This document shows positions 36,523 to 47,189 of a stretch of DNA of 64,000 bases, piece by piece. Position 1 is the stretch's first letter. The number at the start of each line of letters is the position of its first letter. Origin of the DNA: Diplosphaera chodatii (lineage: Eukaryota > Chlorophyta > Trebouxiophyceae > Prasiolales > Stichococcaceae); NCBI GenBank assembly GCA_032358165.1, contig JAALGY010000041.1:434001-498000 (forward strand), in the 5' to 3' direction. The translations under genes and the position numbers were made by a program. The notes under the pieces are model-generated. The model did not search any database. It saw only the letters and a list, made by a program, of their open reading frames with translations, and had not been told where the DNA came from.

Positions 36523-36813
36523 CGATTGAGTTGCCGAAATGCTGCTTGAGACTGGAGCCAATGAGGCTTTGCTACAACAGATGTACGGAACTTGCCACCT
36601 GCTGCTGCAACGATGGCCAGCGCTGTGTAAAGCTAGCACAAAGTTGGTGCCGCTTTACGTACACTTAGGGTGCCAATAGGCTGGTTCAATGGCCATGCCA
36701 TCATGGCACAGCTGTCATGCAGACATTCATACAAGAATCTGTGGGCAACAGGCCCCAGTTGCTAGTTCTCCCGTGTGTCTACATGGACAGCAGCACCAGC
36801 TGCCAGTTGCCTC

Positions 36814-37637
36814 TTAGATGCCTCTTGTGAGGTACTCGAAGTCACTGTCGCCAACGCCGAGCATCGTCTTCACCGTGACCGCCATGAAGGCAAACAGCAC
36901 GACGCCACCCACCACCAGGGCGACCGCCGTCGCGGGCCGCTTGGCCGCCTGCAGCGCACAAGGGCTCCACCTCAGCAACAAAGCGCTGCAGCACCGACGC
37001 GCAAGTCCCTACTGCCGAGCATGGATGTGTGCTTGGGAGCTGTTCGCTGTGACCAGTGCTGCAGACAGGCGATAAACACCAGCTGGTAGCGCGCAGCCAG
37101 GCGAGTGGAGGAAGCGTAGCCTGCCTTGCGGAAGGGCTGAGAGACGACGTTGACGGTGCCGAGCATCACGGTCACGAAGAAGCGGATATAGGCGCCCACG
37201 TTGCCCCAAAAGTCCTCCTCCCCCCCGGCCGCCAGGTCTGCGCATGATATGAGTATAACGCCTCACACGATGGAGCAGAGACTCAGCACTGCAGGCATGC
37301 CAAGGCCAAGAGAGGCAGCCATCGCAGCGTCTGTCCAGTTGCAATTGAATCGCGGTTGCATTGCTCAAAAGGTGCTGCAAATAGACGCACCAAACACTGC
37401 GTTGGCTGCGTGGTGGTGCTGGCTGAGGTCTGACGGGTCCGCTGCCGAGGCTGCGCCGCTGTGCAGCAGCACGCTCATTGCCGCCACCGCTGCCAAGCCT
37501 GTACCGCAGCTGCGCAGTAGCTGGAGCTGCGACTTGCCCCCGGCATCAGCGCAGCCTGCAGGCACACGCAATCGATTGGCATTGGTATGGTTGCACAGTG
37601 GCATCCGGACCACCGCATGATGCGCCCTGCCCCTCAT
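36814..37637 (-). CDS. ycf33: Ycf33-like thylakoid membrane protein, nuclear-encoded
   Basis: Ycf33 is a small membrane protein of cyanobacteria and plastids whose gene is plastid-encoded in some algae; its function is not settled. The core is DFWGNVGAYIRFFVTVMLGT (about 37165-37235), continuing to VSQPFRK. It is then spliced to AAKRPATAVALVVGGVVLFA FMAVTVKTMLG (about 36850-36955, shown here broken) and ends FEYLTRGI, stop at 36814. The FW-x-N-x3-Y-x-RFF motif and the RPATA hydrophobic segment match Ycf33 from memory. Two membrane segments are visible. The upstream exon (about 37395-37580) reads LQLLRSCGTGLAAVAAMSVL and LLHSGAASAADPSDL, like a plastid and thylakoid transfer leader with an ASA-type cleavage site. 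The true start may lie further 5', to about 37925. The core exon ends in a GC donor, CGCAAG|GCAGGC. Confidence 0.8.
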
Positions 37638-38366
37638 GCATGAGCATCACCAATGCGTCGCATGGACCAGTAGCAGCCCGCCCAGAGGAACACATTTATG
37701 TGCTGAGATGCACATGCCAAACGCGTTGATCAGTGCGTGCAATCCCGCCTCAAACCGTCGAGTCCTGACGGTCCGATGCAAGCAACGTCCTGCACCTGAT
37801 GCGCTGGCAATGTCGCCGCCGCGCTCTGGCGGGCTGGGTTTCGCACCGACCGGAAGGGCAGCGCGGGTGAAGAGTTGCCGTTGCCTTGAAGGTCTACTAG
37901 GTGCATGCTTCTGCTGCTGCAGCCGTCGCGGGCTGTGCGACACAGCATGCGAGCTGCACATGTGCATCGTTGCTGCGACGTGTGTTCCGGCCATCTTTCA
38001 ACCGCCGTGCCAGGCTTGTCACCACGTATAAGCAAGCGCTCTGTTACCGCAACTTATAGTTCAACCAGCAATGCAGCTCCTCTCTAGTCGAGGTCACTGC
38101 CCCCGAGATTTGCCAAACCACTGGGGGCGGTGAGTCAGGTCAATGTGTACGCACCCTGCTGTTTACCAATCATGTGACTTGAGAATGGGCGCACGTTCGT
38201 AATGCAGATGCAGGTGACGAGCAGCGCCGCTGCATCACAGTCGATTCATCAAACAACGGGCAAATCGCATTTCCAAGCCTGTGTCTTCCCGTCGCGATCG
38301 AATACTGGCCGCGGCCGGTTCAGTCCTAAGGTTGATCTGCCACCAGTTGCTCACGCATGGCTGTAG
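37638..38366. promoter_or_regulatory. Divergent region between Ycf33 and the carrier gene
   Basis: Contains a minus-strand frame (about 37790-37925) with QGNGNSSPALPFRSVRNPAR and a CATCAG|GTGCAG donor that could be an earlier Ycf33 leader exon; I could not join it in frame. The rest (about 37930-38366) shows no gene. Confidence 0.35.
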
Positions 38367-41140
38367 ATGGCTCCTAAGCCGCGCAAATGGGAGGGCAGCG
38401 CCGCGAAATCGAAGCCAGACAAGCTCCTTGACGAGACGCAAAAGGAGCCGGGGCCTCAGCCGACCAAGAAGGAGAAGCTCAAGGCCTTTTGGCAGGTGGC
38501 AGTCGAGGCAGATGTGGGGGTACATCTCGCAGCTCTGGATTGCCTTGTGTTGCGTGTCACGAACGGCCAAATGATCTCCACTTTACCCATGACAATCAGG
38601 GCATCATGACCGGCTGCATAATCCACACCTGAGGCCGGACGCTGGACCGCCATGGTGCATGCCGCCGCTGCCGATCAGGAGCCCAGCAACTGCACATCGT
38701 CGCAGCCGCCTGCCAGCAGCAGCGCACAGTCCACGGCACGTCGGGGTCGCCGTCAGGGCTTGCGGCTGCAGCTGCTGGCCTGCGCCCCTTCCCTGCGGCT
38801 TCCGGGCGGCCTGCTGCCCCCTCGGCGGTGCATGTGCAGGCCGCCGTCGCCGGGAGCGGCGGCGAGGTGCTGTTTCCCGGCGCGCTGCGCAGGCCTGTGT
38901 GACATCTGCGCCTCGACAGCCATCCAGGACGTGGCCAAGAAGGTACCCCTATCGCCCGGCGACCATTTCAGTGGTCGCAGGATGTCCAGTGCGGGTCAAT
39001 GCGAGCTGGACATGCTGGACTGTCGAGCCACGGCACTGGTCCATATAGTTCGAACGCATCAGCTGTGCTTGCATATTTGTTGTTTGTTGTACGTACTGAT
39101 GACACGGCCCCTCTGAGCACTGCAGACCTCGCCCTGGCGCCACCTGGTTGCGGGAGCGCTGGCGGGGGCAGCATCCAGAACAGCCACAGCGCCGCTGGAG
39201 ACACTGCGCCTGCAGGTCGGTCATCATCGTGGTTGCAGACGATCACTCGCATGAGTATATCAAATTGCACATCTGCTGTGCTGCGCATAACATGCCCTTA
39301 CACTCCACATCAACCGAGCCCGACATGCGTGTTCCAGGCAATGTGCGGTGCCAGTGTGGCAGCGGGGCCCGTGGCGGCGGCGCGGCAGATCGTGGCGGCG
39401 GCGGGGTGGCGCGGCCTGTTCAGGGGCAACGCCACCAACGTGCTGCGCTCGGCGCCCCAAAAGGCGCTGGACTTTTTCGCATTTGACGTCCTGAAGGTGC
39501 GGATGCATGGCCGGGGGAGTTCAGCACCCAGTTCGCAGTCCGCGTTGCCAGTTCCGACAGCCCGCACCACGACAAGTAGGACACGCGCAAGCTGGTCAGC
39601 TGTCGCAGCGGCTGGCCAGCTGCAGAAGCGCGCTTCCCAGGCCAGTGGCAGACTGATCCGCGGTGTCCCTCTCGATGCAGGGCGTGCTGCATGCTGGCGG
39701 CAGCGGCCCGCGCGTCTTCGCTGCTACGGGCCTCGCGGGATGCACCACCAATGCGCTGCTGTACCCCCTGGAGGTGTGGACCCTGCAGTCCCATGTGTTG
39801 CTCGATCAACACTTTGCCATTTCCCTGAGGTCGGGCTGAACCTTTCTTGATGCCACATGACCTTTGCAAACCTCTCAGACGCTAGAAATTGTTTGAAGGT
39901 GGTGCGCATGCGGCTTACAGCAGACACGAGGGGTCAATACAAGGGCGTGGTGGACGCCTTCCGCAAGGTGTGTACCAACAGGACCCCTGCTGAATGGTGG
40001 TGCCGCTACTCTGACCCACAGCGTCAAGGTGGCCACTGAGGTTCGGGCAGTGAATCGGCACAGGTTGCGGCTGCGGAGGGTGTGTCCGGCATGTACCGGG
40101 GGTTGCTGCCCTCGGCGATCGCCATGCTGCCGGAGGCCGCCATCACCTACGGTGGGCTCAGCAGTGTGCAGCACACTGCACAGCATTTCGCAGATGCATC
40201 TCTGTTTAATCTTTGTTGGGCTTGCCGTCCTCCCATAGCAGCCTGGCAACCCTTGACGTTCGGCCCGCACCTGCAGGCATGTTTGACACACTGAAGGCGC
40301 GGCACCGCACCGCGCACGGAGGAGCCGAGCCCGACATTGCCCGCGTGCTGAGTTTCGGCGTCGCCTCCGCCTTCTGCGGTCAGGTGTGTCTTCAATATCG
40401 GCTTGCTGAGTGTGCACTGCTTCTGATGGAGCGTGCATCAGTCTTGCAGGATTTCCTCCGGCTGCGGCGGCAGCTGCAGCCAGGTCGTTGGGGATCGTCT
40501 GTTGGAAGACAAGTCTCGAGTGGCGTCTTCATACATTTGCACAGTGTTGCGTGGGCCCACCACCACATGGCAACCATGCAAGGCTCCTGACGGCACAGTT
40601 GCACGTGTTGTGCAGCTCGTGGCCTTTCCGCTGGAGACGGTGGCGCGGCGGCTGCAGGTCAGCGGTAGCTCCAACTTCGTGGGCCTGACGGCACACATCC
40701 TGCAGGAGGGGGGCCCGGCAGCTTTGTACAGGTACAATATTGCACCTGCAGGCTTGTTGATGAACATGGCACTGCTGCACACCTGGCTGGCAATGCAGGG
40801 TGCTCCTGCGTCTTCTGCAGGACCATCAGTGCCTAGTGCTATGCAATCTGCCCGCGACAACTCTGCAATGGAGTGCAGGGGCATTGGCGCAGCCAGCTTG
40901 CGGGTGGTGCCCATGGCATGCGTCAGCTTTGGCACATACGAGCTGGCACGCAGCGCACTCGCTCGCTGGGAGGATGCCAGAGACGCTGCCAGCAGGCAGC
41001 ACAAGGCGACAGCACAGCCATTGCAGCCGCGGCGCAAGCAGCGGCGACGCTTCCGAATACCGAACGCTATCATGCCGCCTGCCACTGCCGGTAGTCCTGC
41101 TGTGTCTGCTGTCAGCAGGGCAAGCAGTCAGCAGCAATAG
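38367..41140 (+). CDS. Mitochondrial carrier family (SLC25) protein
   Basis: A membrane transporter of the six-helix SLC25 family. The three signature repeats are clear. Repeat 1 has PWRHLVAGALAGAASRTATA then PLETLRLQ (39124-39214), then AARQIVAAAGWRGLFRGNAT NVLRSAPQKALDFFAFDVLK (39341-39496, shown broken). Repeat 2 has GCTTNALLYPLE and VVRMRLTADTRGQYKGVVDA (about 39735-39970), then SGMYRGLLPSAIAMLPEAAI (about 40079-40150). Repeat 3 has VLSFGVASAFCGQ and LVAFPLETVARRLQ (about 40275-40655), then HILQEGGPAALYR and ASLRVVPMACVSFGTYELAR (about 40890-40950). The tail is basic and ends at 41140. These introns are all GT-AG. The substrate is not evident; plant adenine-nucleotide-type carriers are one possibility. 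The N-terminus is uncertain. An exon starting ATG 38367 (MAPKPRKWEGSAAKSKPDKL) and a second coding-like stretch at about 38650-38940 may belong to it, or 38367 may be a separate small gene. Confidence 0.85.
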
Positions 41141-41697
41141 TGTAGCAGTCCGCTTGCTGCTTTTATGTAGCGGCACAGAGTGACAGAGTGACACGAACAG
41201 TGAGAGTGAGTGAGCTTGTACATTAGTGCGCGGTCTGACATCTTTAGTGATCCAAACATCAGCTTCCAGGCCAAAGCATGCCGTTGCAGCGCCTACTCAG
41301 CTTCGTGGTTTAGTCAAGAGTCCACAGCTGCCGTTTTGGGATTGCTGCAAGGTTTGCAAGTGGGGTCTTCAAGACTGTTGGTACGAGGAATTCAACTCTG
41401 CTCAAACCCTTTCTGCTTGCCAGTCGATGCCTTCTTCGGAAGGAACCCTGTTGGCTGTGCCCGGAATGCCTTTCGTCCACACCGACAGTCCCACGGTTCC
41501 CCGAGCCAAAGAGCTTGCCTGCCCGGTGTTGGGGTGCCCGCACTCGCAAAGTGTTCAGTGGCTTTGTGTGAGTGCTGGGAACACAACAGCTGAAGGGATC
41601 ATTTGCTGCAGCGCGTCTTTCAAGTGTCGGGGCAAACAAGGGTTGGGATTGATTCTGTGGCATTGCTGGTGCCCCACAGCAGTGATCAGCTGTCAGC
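41141..41697. other. Region between carrier gene and ATP synthase subunit gene
   Basis: About 550 bases with the carrier 3' UTR and the upstream region of the 6 kDa subunit gene. A TGTAA-like signal was not obvious, and no gene is supported. Confidence 0.35.
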
Positions 41698-41889
41698 ATG
41701 CCCAAGTTCCCGCCCCACCAGCTTGCCTCAGAGCCCGTGCGGACAACGGTTGTGCGGGAGGCGAAGAGCTTGTGGCCATTCTGGGTTGGGTTTGCAGTGA
41801 CAGGCTCGCTGATCGTGAAGATGTCGCTCGGTCTGACAGACGAGGACATCAAGAACTCAAAGTTCGCAAACCCCAATCAGAAGCACTGA
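41698..41889 (+). CDS. Mitochondrial ATP synthase 6 kDa subunit (plant type)
   Basis: A 63-residue single-exon protein, MPKFPPHQLASEPVRTTVVR followed by EAKSLWPFWVGFAVTGSLIV and LGLTDEDIKNSKFANPNQKH (given in pieces). It matches the plant mitochondrial ATP synthase 6 kDa subunit as I recall it: an N-terminal basic stretch, WPF-x-VGFA-x-TG as the single membrane helix, then GLT-EED-x-KNSKF. Plant versions are about 55 residues. It is expected in the Fo membrane sector. The ATG follows GTCAGC; an intron in the 5' UTR is possible. The match is strong over its whole length. Confidence 0.85.
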   Translation: MPKFPPHQLASEPVRTTVVREAKSLWPFWVGFAVTGSLIVKMSLGLTDEDIKNSKFANPNQKH

Positions 41890-42141
41890 CAGGGGATGTC
41901 TTGAGAACGTCGGAGGCAGCAGGGCAGCAGGGGGCAAGTGAGGGCAGGGCAACTGCTGATTGGCGGCGCCTGACGTGAAGTGGGTGCCGCATGATGACAG
42001 CGTCGAGTCAGTAGCAGATGTCTCAATGTAAAGGAATAAGTGCAAGCACACCCCAGTGCAAGGAAAGTATTTGATTGTGGTATCCTCGAAAAAGTACTTG
42101 CGGAAACAATTCACATATCTCAGCGCCAACGCCCGCCGCAG

Positions 42142-44682
42142 TTACTTTGTTGAGAAAATGTTCTGGATCATGCGGGCGTCGCAGCCGTCAGCCGCGCTGC
42201 TCAGTGCCCGCACCTCCCCGTCTGACAGCCGCCAGCCGAGGGCGCCCAGGTTGTCTTCCGCCTGTGTAGCATGCATTACGACTGTTCTTGCGGTTTCACG
42301 GACTGCATGCAAGGCACTGTATGAGGCTCACAGTCAGAGCCTCAACAACCCTCGAGCTGCTCTCGCATGCGGTCGTGTGACTTGCAGCATGTTGCTAACC
42401 CAAGTCAGCTGTGAGCAAGCACGCGACTTGCCTGGCTCAGGGTTTTGGCGCCCGGGATGGGCACCGTGCCCTGCGCCATGCACCAGTCGATCGCCACCTG
42501 CAGGTGCAGCCACCAGTACAAAACCAGCGCTGCACACTGCAGTTGACATCCATCAGGCTTGCATGGCGACACAGTGTTCCGTCCTGTCACACGTCTTCAC
42601 GCACCAGGGAATTTGAAACAAACCTGCGAGGGCGTCTTGCGTCTGGAGGCTGCCACCTGCTGGATGGTCTCTGTGAGCGGCTCTATGCCGGGCAGGATCT
42701 GCCGGAACAGCACGCCCCGCGGCCCCTTGGGCAGGCTGTCCTTGCTGTACTTGCCCGTCAGCATGCCTGCCGCACAGCGCTTGGAACGATTGAGGGTGTC
42801 ACCACAGTGAGGGGCGTAATCATAGGCTATGCACGCTGCAGGTGGACAAGGCAGCTCGTGGTCCCAATTGGCATGGTTCCCAATTGGCATGCAGGACAGC
42901 AGTATGCATGGTTAGTGCGTCAGGTCTCACCGAGACCCAGGGGGCTGTAAGCGATGACGGTGATGCCAAGGTCCCGGCAGATGGCGAGCGTCTCCTGCTG
43001 CTCGGGCCCCTTGCTGAGCAGCGAGAACTGCACCTGTAGCAGCCACAGGGTATGTTCGGTGTCAAGTAGATGCAACCCAGAGCAGATGCGCTTATGGAAG
43101 CCTGTTTACGAAGCTTTCAATTGGTCAACTGCTGTTTGCCGGGGCTGTGCAAAGCTCACCTGTGCTGATGACAGCGGCACGCCTTGCTGCTGTAAGTACC
43201 TGACGCACAGCACGAAAGGGGATGAAAAGAAGTCAGAGCAGCAGACCTCAGCCAGGGCTGCGATGCCGTGCATCAACTGTGCTGCACAGTCAGTTCCCTC
43301 ACGCAGTGCACAAGATCGGCTTGCATTTCCGAGTGTGGTCCTACCTGTGTATCCGTTGCAACTGCTTTGGACCGTAGTTGCTGACCCCTACCGCCTGCAC
43401 CAGGCCCTGCAGTAGAGGACCACGTGTGTCGCCGCAAAGCACGGACTGCCATGGATGCCCTTCCATAAGGTACAGCGTGATCAGTGGCTTTGCGCAGCTG
43501 CTCTTCCACGACTAAACAGCAAAGCTGACATGCCTCATTGTGGATGGCCGCAAGGCCGTCCCACAGGGCACGCTCCTGCAGCGGAGCATACCTGCAACAG
43601 GGCAGCAAGAGCATGCTGCTGGAGGCACAGCGACTTGGCGAGCGTGCACCTCCTTCTTTTGGGAAATGGCACGATAACTTCTGTCCTGCACAGCAGCCCC
43701 GCCTCACCTGGCTGCTGACCAGTGCAGCTGCCCCAGTGCGAGCTGCTCGGCGCCCAATCGCCTGAGCGAGCCTCGGCACGCTGCCACCATCCGCCCTGCA
43801 GCAGACCGCCAATCGCAGAGAGTGGCACCAGCGGGGACTCAAAACTGGCACCTGGCGCTGACAGCTGTCCTGTGTCTGCACACGCACCTGCTGTCAGGCG
43901 CCAAGGGTACGCCGCAAACTTGCTGGCGACGAGCACAGGGTACTGCGCCCTGCCGCCCGCCTCTGCAATGAACTGGCCCAGCAGCTGCTCACTCCGTCCG
44001 TTCAGCAACCCCGTCCCTGCAATGTGCAAGACCTCACCGACGTGACCCTGCCATTGGGTGGTTACGTGACGTTTCCCCAGGCCTGGCAGATGGTCGAGGG
44101 GCAATTCGCACCATACGAGTCTGCTGTGTCGAACAAATTGATGCCCCGGCTGACCATCAGATCGAACACCTGCTGCAGCTCATCGTCCATGCCTTTGTCA
44201 TACCCTTCATGACATGAATACCTGTCAAAGCCTGCTCAAGGAGCACTTGTGCAGTAGGCGCCTGGACGGGGTGCACAGCTCAGGTAGCAAAATGGCGCAC
44301 CCCACAGGAACTGGTTGCCCCACGCCCATGTGCCAAACCCCATTGGGCTGACCTGGTGCATAGATTGCTGCAGGCTCACGCGTCGCACAGCAGTACATGC
44401 ATGTGCGCGTTGGCGGTGCTTCTGCAGCATGCATGGCGGTCACGACATGGCATGGCAGTGCACCTTCAGAGGACCCATCTGCACCAGGTCCCTCTGCTTG
44501 ACTTTTGAACCGCTGCCAGACCATCTGTCCAGTAGGCCCAGGCATACGCACAGTTGTCTTTCCCCTCGTTGTCGCCTGCTGCCGCTGCCCCTAGGTGCAT
44601 GCCGCACCGGTGATGCATGCATGCAGGCATGCTGTGGCGCCTCCAGGCGGGTGCGGCCAGTATACAAGCCCCCGATTGCCAT
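42142..44682 (-). CDS. Aldo-keto reductase, chloroplast type (At1g06690-like)
   Basis: NADPH-dependent oxidoreductase of the AKR superfamily; the substrate of the plant relative is not known to me. Twelve exons follow the plant protein almost residue by residue: VQMGPLK, VSPMGFGTWAWGNQFLWG (about 44310-44355), MDDELQQVFDLMVSRGINLF then DTADSYG (about 44115-44205), GTGLLNGRSEQLLGQFI and LVASKFAAYPWRLTAG, ACRGSLRRLGAEQLALGQLH, RYAPLQERALWDGLAAIHNE, GLVQAVGVSNYGPKQLQRIH, LQQQGVPLSSAQ, VQFSLLSKGPEQQETLAICR, MLTGKYSKDSLPKGPRGVLF, VAIDWCMAQGTVPIPGAKTL, and AEDNLGALGWRLSDGEV, ending MIQNIFSTK at 42142. The catalytic Asp/Tyr (DTADSY) and Lys (ASKFA) are present. Two introns use GC donors (exon ends at 43534 and 42432). 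The start at 44682 and the transit peptide are provisional. Confidence 0.92.
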
Positions 44683-45118
44683 TGTGAACGCGTGTCAAAG
44701 CAACGCGAGGGGAACTGAATGATGTGGCAGCGCTGCACCTGCACTGCACCTCGTCAGACGTCTGCTCCAGGGCAACACAATGCGGAGCGAGCAGAAATGA
44801 AAACCAGGGGTACAACGGGCCTCACACTTCGATTCGCATCAGGTTGAGCTGCACATATTATCATTGCTCCCTTGACGCCGTCAGGCAAGCGTGTAAGCAA
44901 TCGCAATCCACCTGCACCCCCGCCATCCTCGGCAGACTTGGTCGGCCACCCCAAGTTGCCAGTCGGGTCGTCTGAGCGCCTCTGCCGTCACATCAACACG
45001 AACATCAGCAAGCTCGCTGGTCCGTGCGCTGGTGCAAGAGGCACTGTGACGAGCATGTAGGACGTCCAGACAGCGGTGTGGCGTTCGGCCTGCCGCAGTG
45101 GGCGCCGCCGCCGCAGCC
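44683..45118. promoter_or_regulatory. Divergent region between the aldo-keto reductase and RPB7
   Basis: About 435 bases between divergent starts. A minus-strand frame with SAATSFSSPRVALTR (about 44690-44735) resembles a plastid transit peptide and may be an upstream part of the reductase, but I could not place it in frame. Confidence 0.35.
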
Positions 45119-46490
45119 ATGTTCTTCCACTTGATCATGCCCGCCGAGGTGGAGCTGCACCCGCGGCACTTCGGTCCCGCCATGCGCGAGACGCTCGAGC
45201 AGAAGCTGACGCGAGAGGTGCACCCCGAAGTGGCGCCCTGGCAAGACTGTATGTGCGCTAACATGGGAGTGGGTATGGTTGTTTGAATGCCAGCCGTTTC
45301 TGGGTCAACGGCTTTCAGCGTCGCAGTGTTCACCTCGTCAGAGGACACACGATGTGTCAGGCTGCAACACACTACGCTGCATCTGAAACCACATCATGCG
45401 CCGTATCCAGTGCAAGAAGCTCATGCGTCTCACACAGGTGGAGGGCACGTGCAGCGGGAAGTACGGCTTCGTGGTGGCGGTGACTGGCATCCTCGACGTC
45501 AGCCAGGCATGCGCACAGTCTGCGGCCGCAAAGGCGGCAACACATCATGCCAGCATGACCGTGCTCCTGCACCTTGCTCCTCGAGTCAGTGTGCAGTGGC
45601 AGCTGCATGACCTCATTGCCTGCACACCTTCAGGGCAAGATCCGGGAGGGGACGGGCTTCGCCAAGTTCGACGTGAAGTACACGTGCGTTGTATTCCGCC
45701 CCTTCAAGGGCGAGGTGCTCGACACCGTGGTCACGCAGGTCAACAAGGTGCGCTTCCCTCTCTGGGCACGGCACGACGTCTGCTTGGGGCGGCCCTGTGT
45801 CAATATGGGTGATGCTGCTGACCTCATTCTGTTTGTGCACTGCACTGCTGCCGAGCATCTGTAATGTTTGTGGATACAGTGGCTGCCATTTTGCCCTACC
45901 TCACACATACCAAACCGAGTGTGAAGCGCACCACACCCTGCAGATGGGCTTCTTTGCGGAGGCGGGGCCAGTGCAGATCTTCGTGTCGAACCACCTCATA
46001 CCCGAGGAGTTTGAGTTCTCAGCGCTGGATGACCCCTGCTACGTGTCACAAGACGAGGAGGCGAGCAGAATTTCAAACTGACACTGAATTCATGGCCAAT
46101 CAGCTGGGACATGCTAGTTAGAAGGATGCCTGGGGTGCAGGCCGACCTGAAAGCAGGGCTTGTTTGACCTTCCAACATCAATGTTCCCACCATCAGCTGC
46201 ATCGCTCACAGTTGTCCTCGTGGCTTTCCTGCAGGTGCGGATCATTGCAGGCTCCGAGGTGCGACTACGCATCGTTGGCATCCGGGTGGACCCCACAGAA
46301 ATCGTGAGTGCTGGCATCGCTTTTATGCGATGCACAACCCTTCTGGTGCAAACGTCAGCCTGCTATCTATGCCATGTACTGTTGAGGCACCAGCTTGTCG
46401 ACAGCTCACTGAACGCAGTCGTGTACTGTGCAGTTTTGCGTGGGCACCATCCGCGATGACTACCTGGGCGTCATCGGGGACCAGGGGTGA
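45119..46490 (+). CDS. RPB7: RNA polymerase II subunit RPB7
   Basis: RPB7 forms the stalk of RNA polymerase II with RPB4. Six exons, 45119-45217, 45438-45506, 45634-45747, 45944-46060, 46235-46303 and 46434-46490, all in phase 0, give 174 residues; human RPB7 has 172. Conserved segments are MFFHLIMPAEVELHPRHFGP, VEGTCSGKYGFVVAVTGILD, YTCVVFRPFKGEVLDTVVTQ, MGFFAEAGPVQIFVSNHLIP, SEVRLRIVGIRVDPTEIF and GTIRDDYLGVIGD. The second and fourth introns start with GC (GTCAGCCAG|GCATGC and GACGAGGAG|GCGAGC). Using GC keeps both junctions at the same length as the human protein, while the nearest upstream GT would delete 3 or 6 residues. The tip domain and the OB fold are complete. Confidence 0.96.
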
Positions 46491-47189
46491 AGTCTTGCAG
46501 CTTTCGGTCGGGATCAGGGATGCAGGCCTTGCAGCCGTGGAGGCGTGTGTCATGCGGCCAAGGTCGGACAGTGTGTCCTCCCAGGCCCTATGTCGACCTG
46601 TGCGCATGCATGCAGATGCATGCTGGCATCAACAATTGCGGCCGTGTGTCTCGTCGTGCAACACGGCAGCGGCAACCTTTCCGAGGACTCAGGCGCACCA
46701 ACTCTCGGATTCAATATCGTCCCTGGATACCTGCTCGTTGGGCCAGCCCAGCATTGCTGCATCCAAGAGATCAGCGTTGACATCATCCTCCGACGTCAGC
46801 ACCCTGCAGATGCCAGTGAATGATTGCACTTTGGACGTCCGTGTCACAGCACCTCTGATACGCGAGTTGATCTTGCAGCAGCACCAGCGTCGTTCACTGT
46901 GGCCCTCCAGCATTGAAACGGCAACGGCCAGATTGCCCCAACACCAGCATCCCAGCATCAAGTGGCAATCGTTGGTGGCATAAAACCACCCAGCTCACTG
47001 TGTTCAACATCACCTTTCACCTGGACAGTTGAATGCATGATCGACAGCTGCTCACGTATTGACTCACATCCTGAACTGAGACATCGTGCGCCATCCTGAG
47101 CCGTTCGCGCACGATCCCAGATTGACATATGGTGTAACGTCACTCACCAACCTGGACATCGATACCTGGACGAGATCTGCAGCGTCGCC
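46491..47189. other. Intergenic region between RPB7 and alpha-galactosidase
   Basis: About 700 bases. Open frames on both strands show no recognisable protein and no splice-consistent exon chain. It should hold the RPB7 3' UTR and the alpha-galactosidase promoter. Confidence 0.35.
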
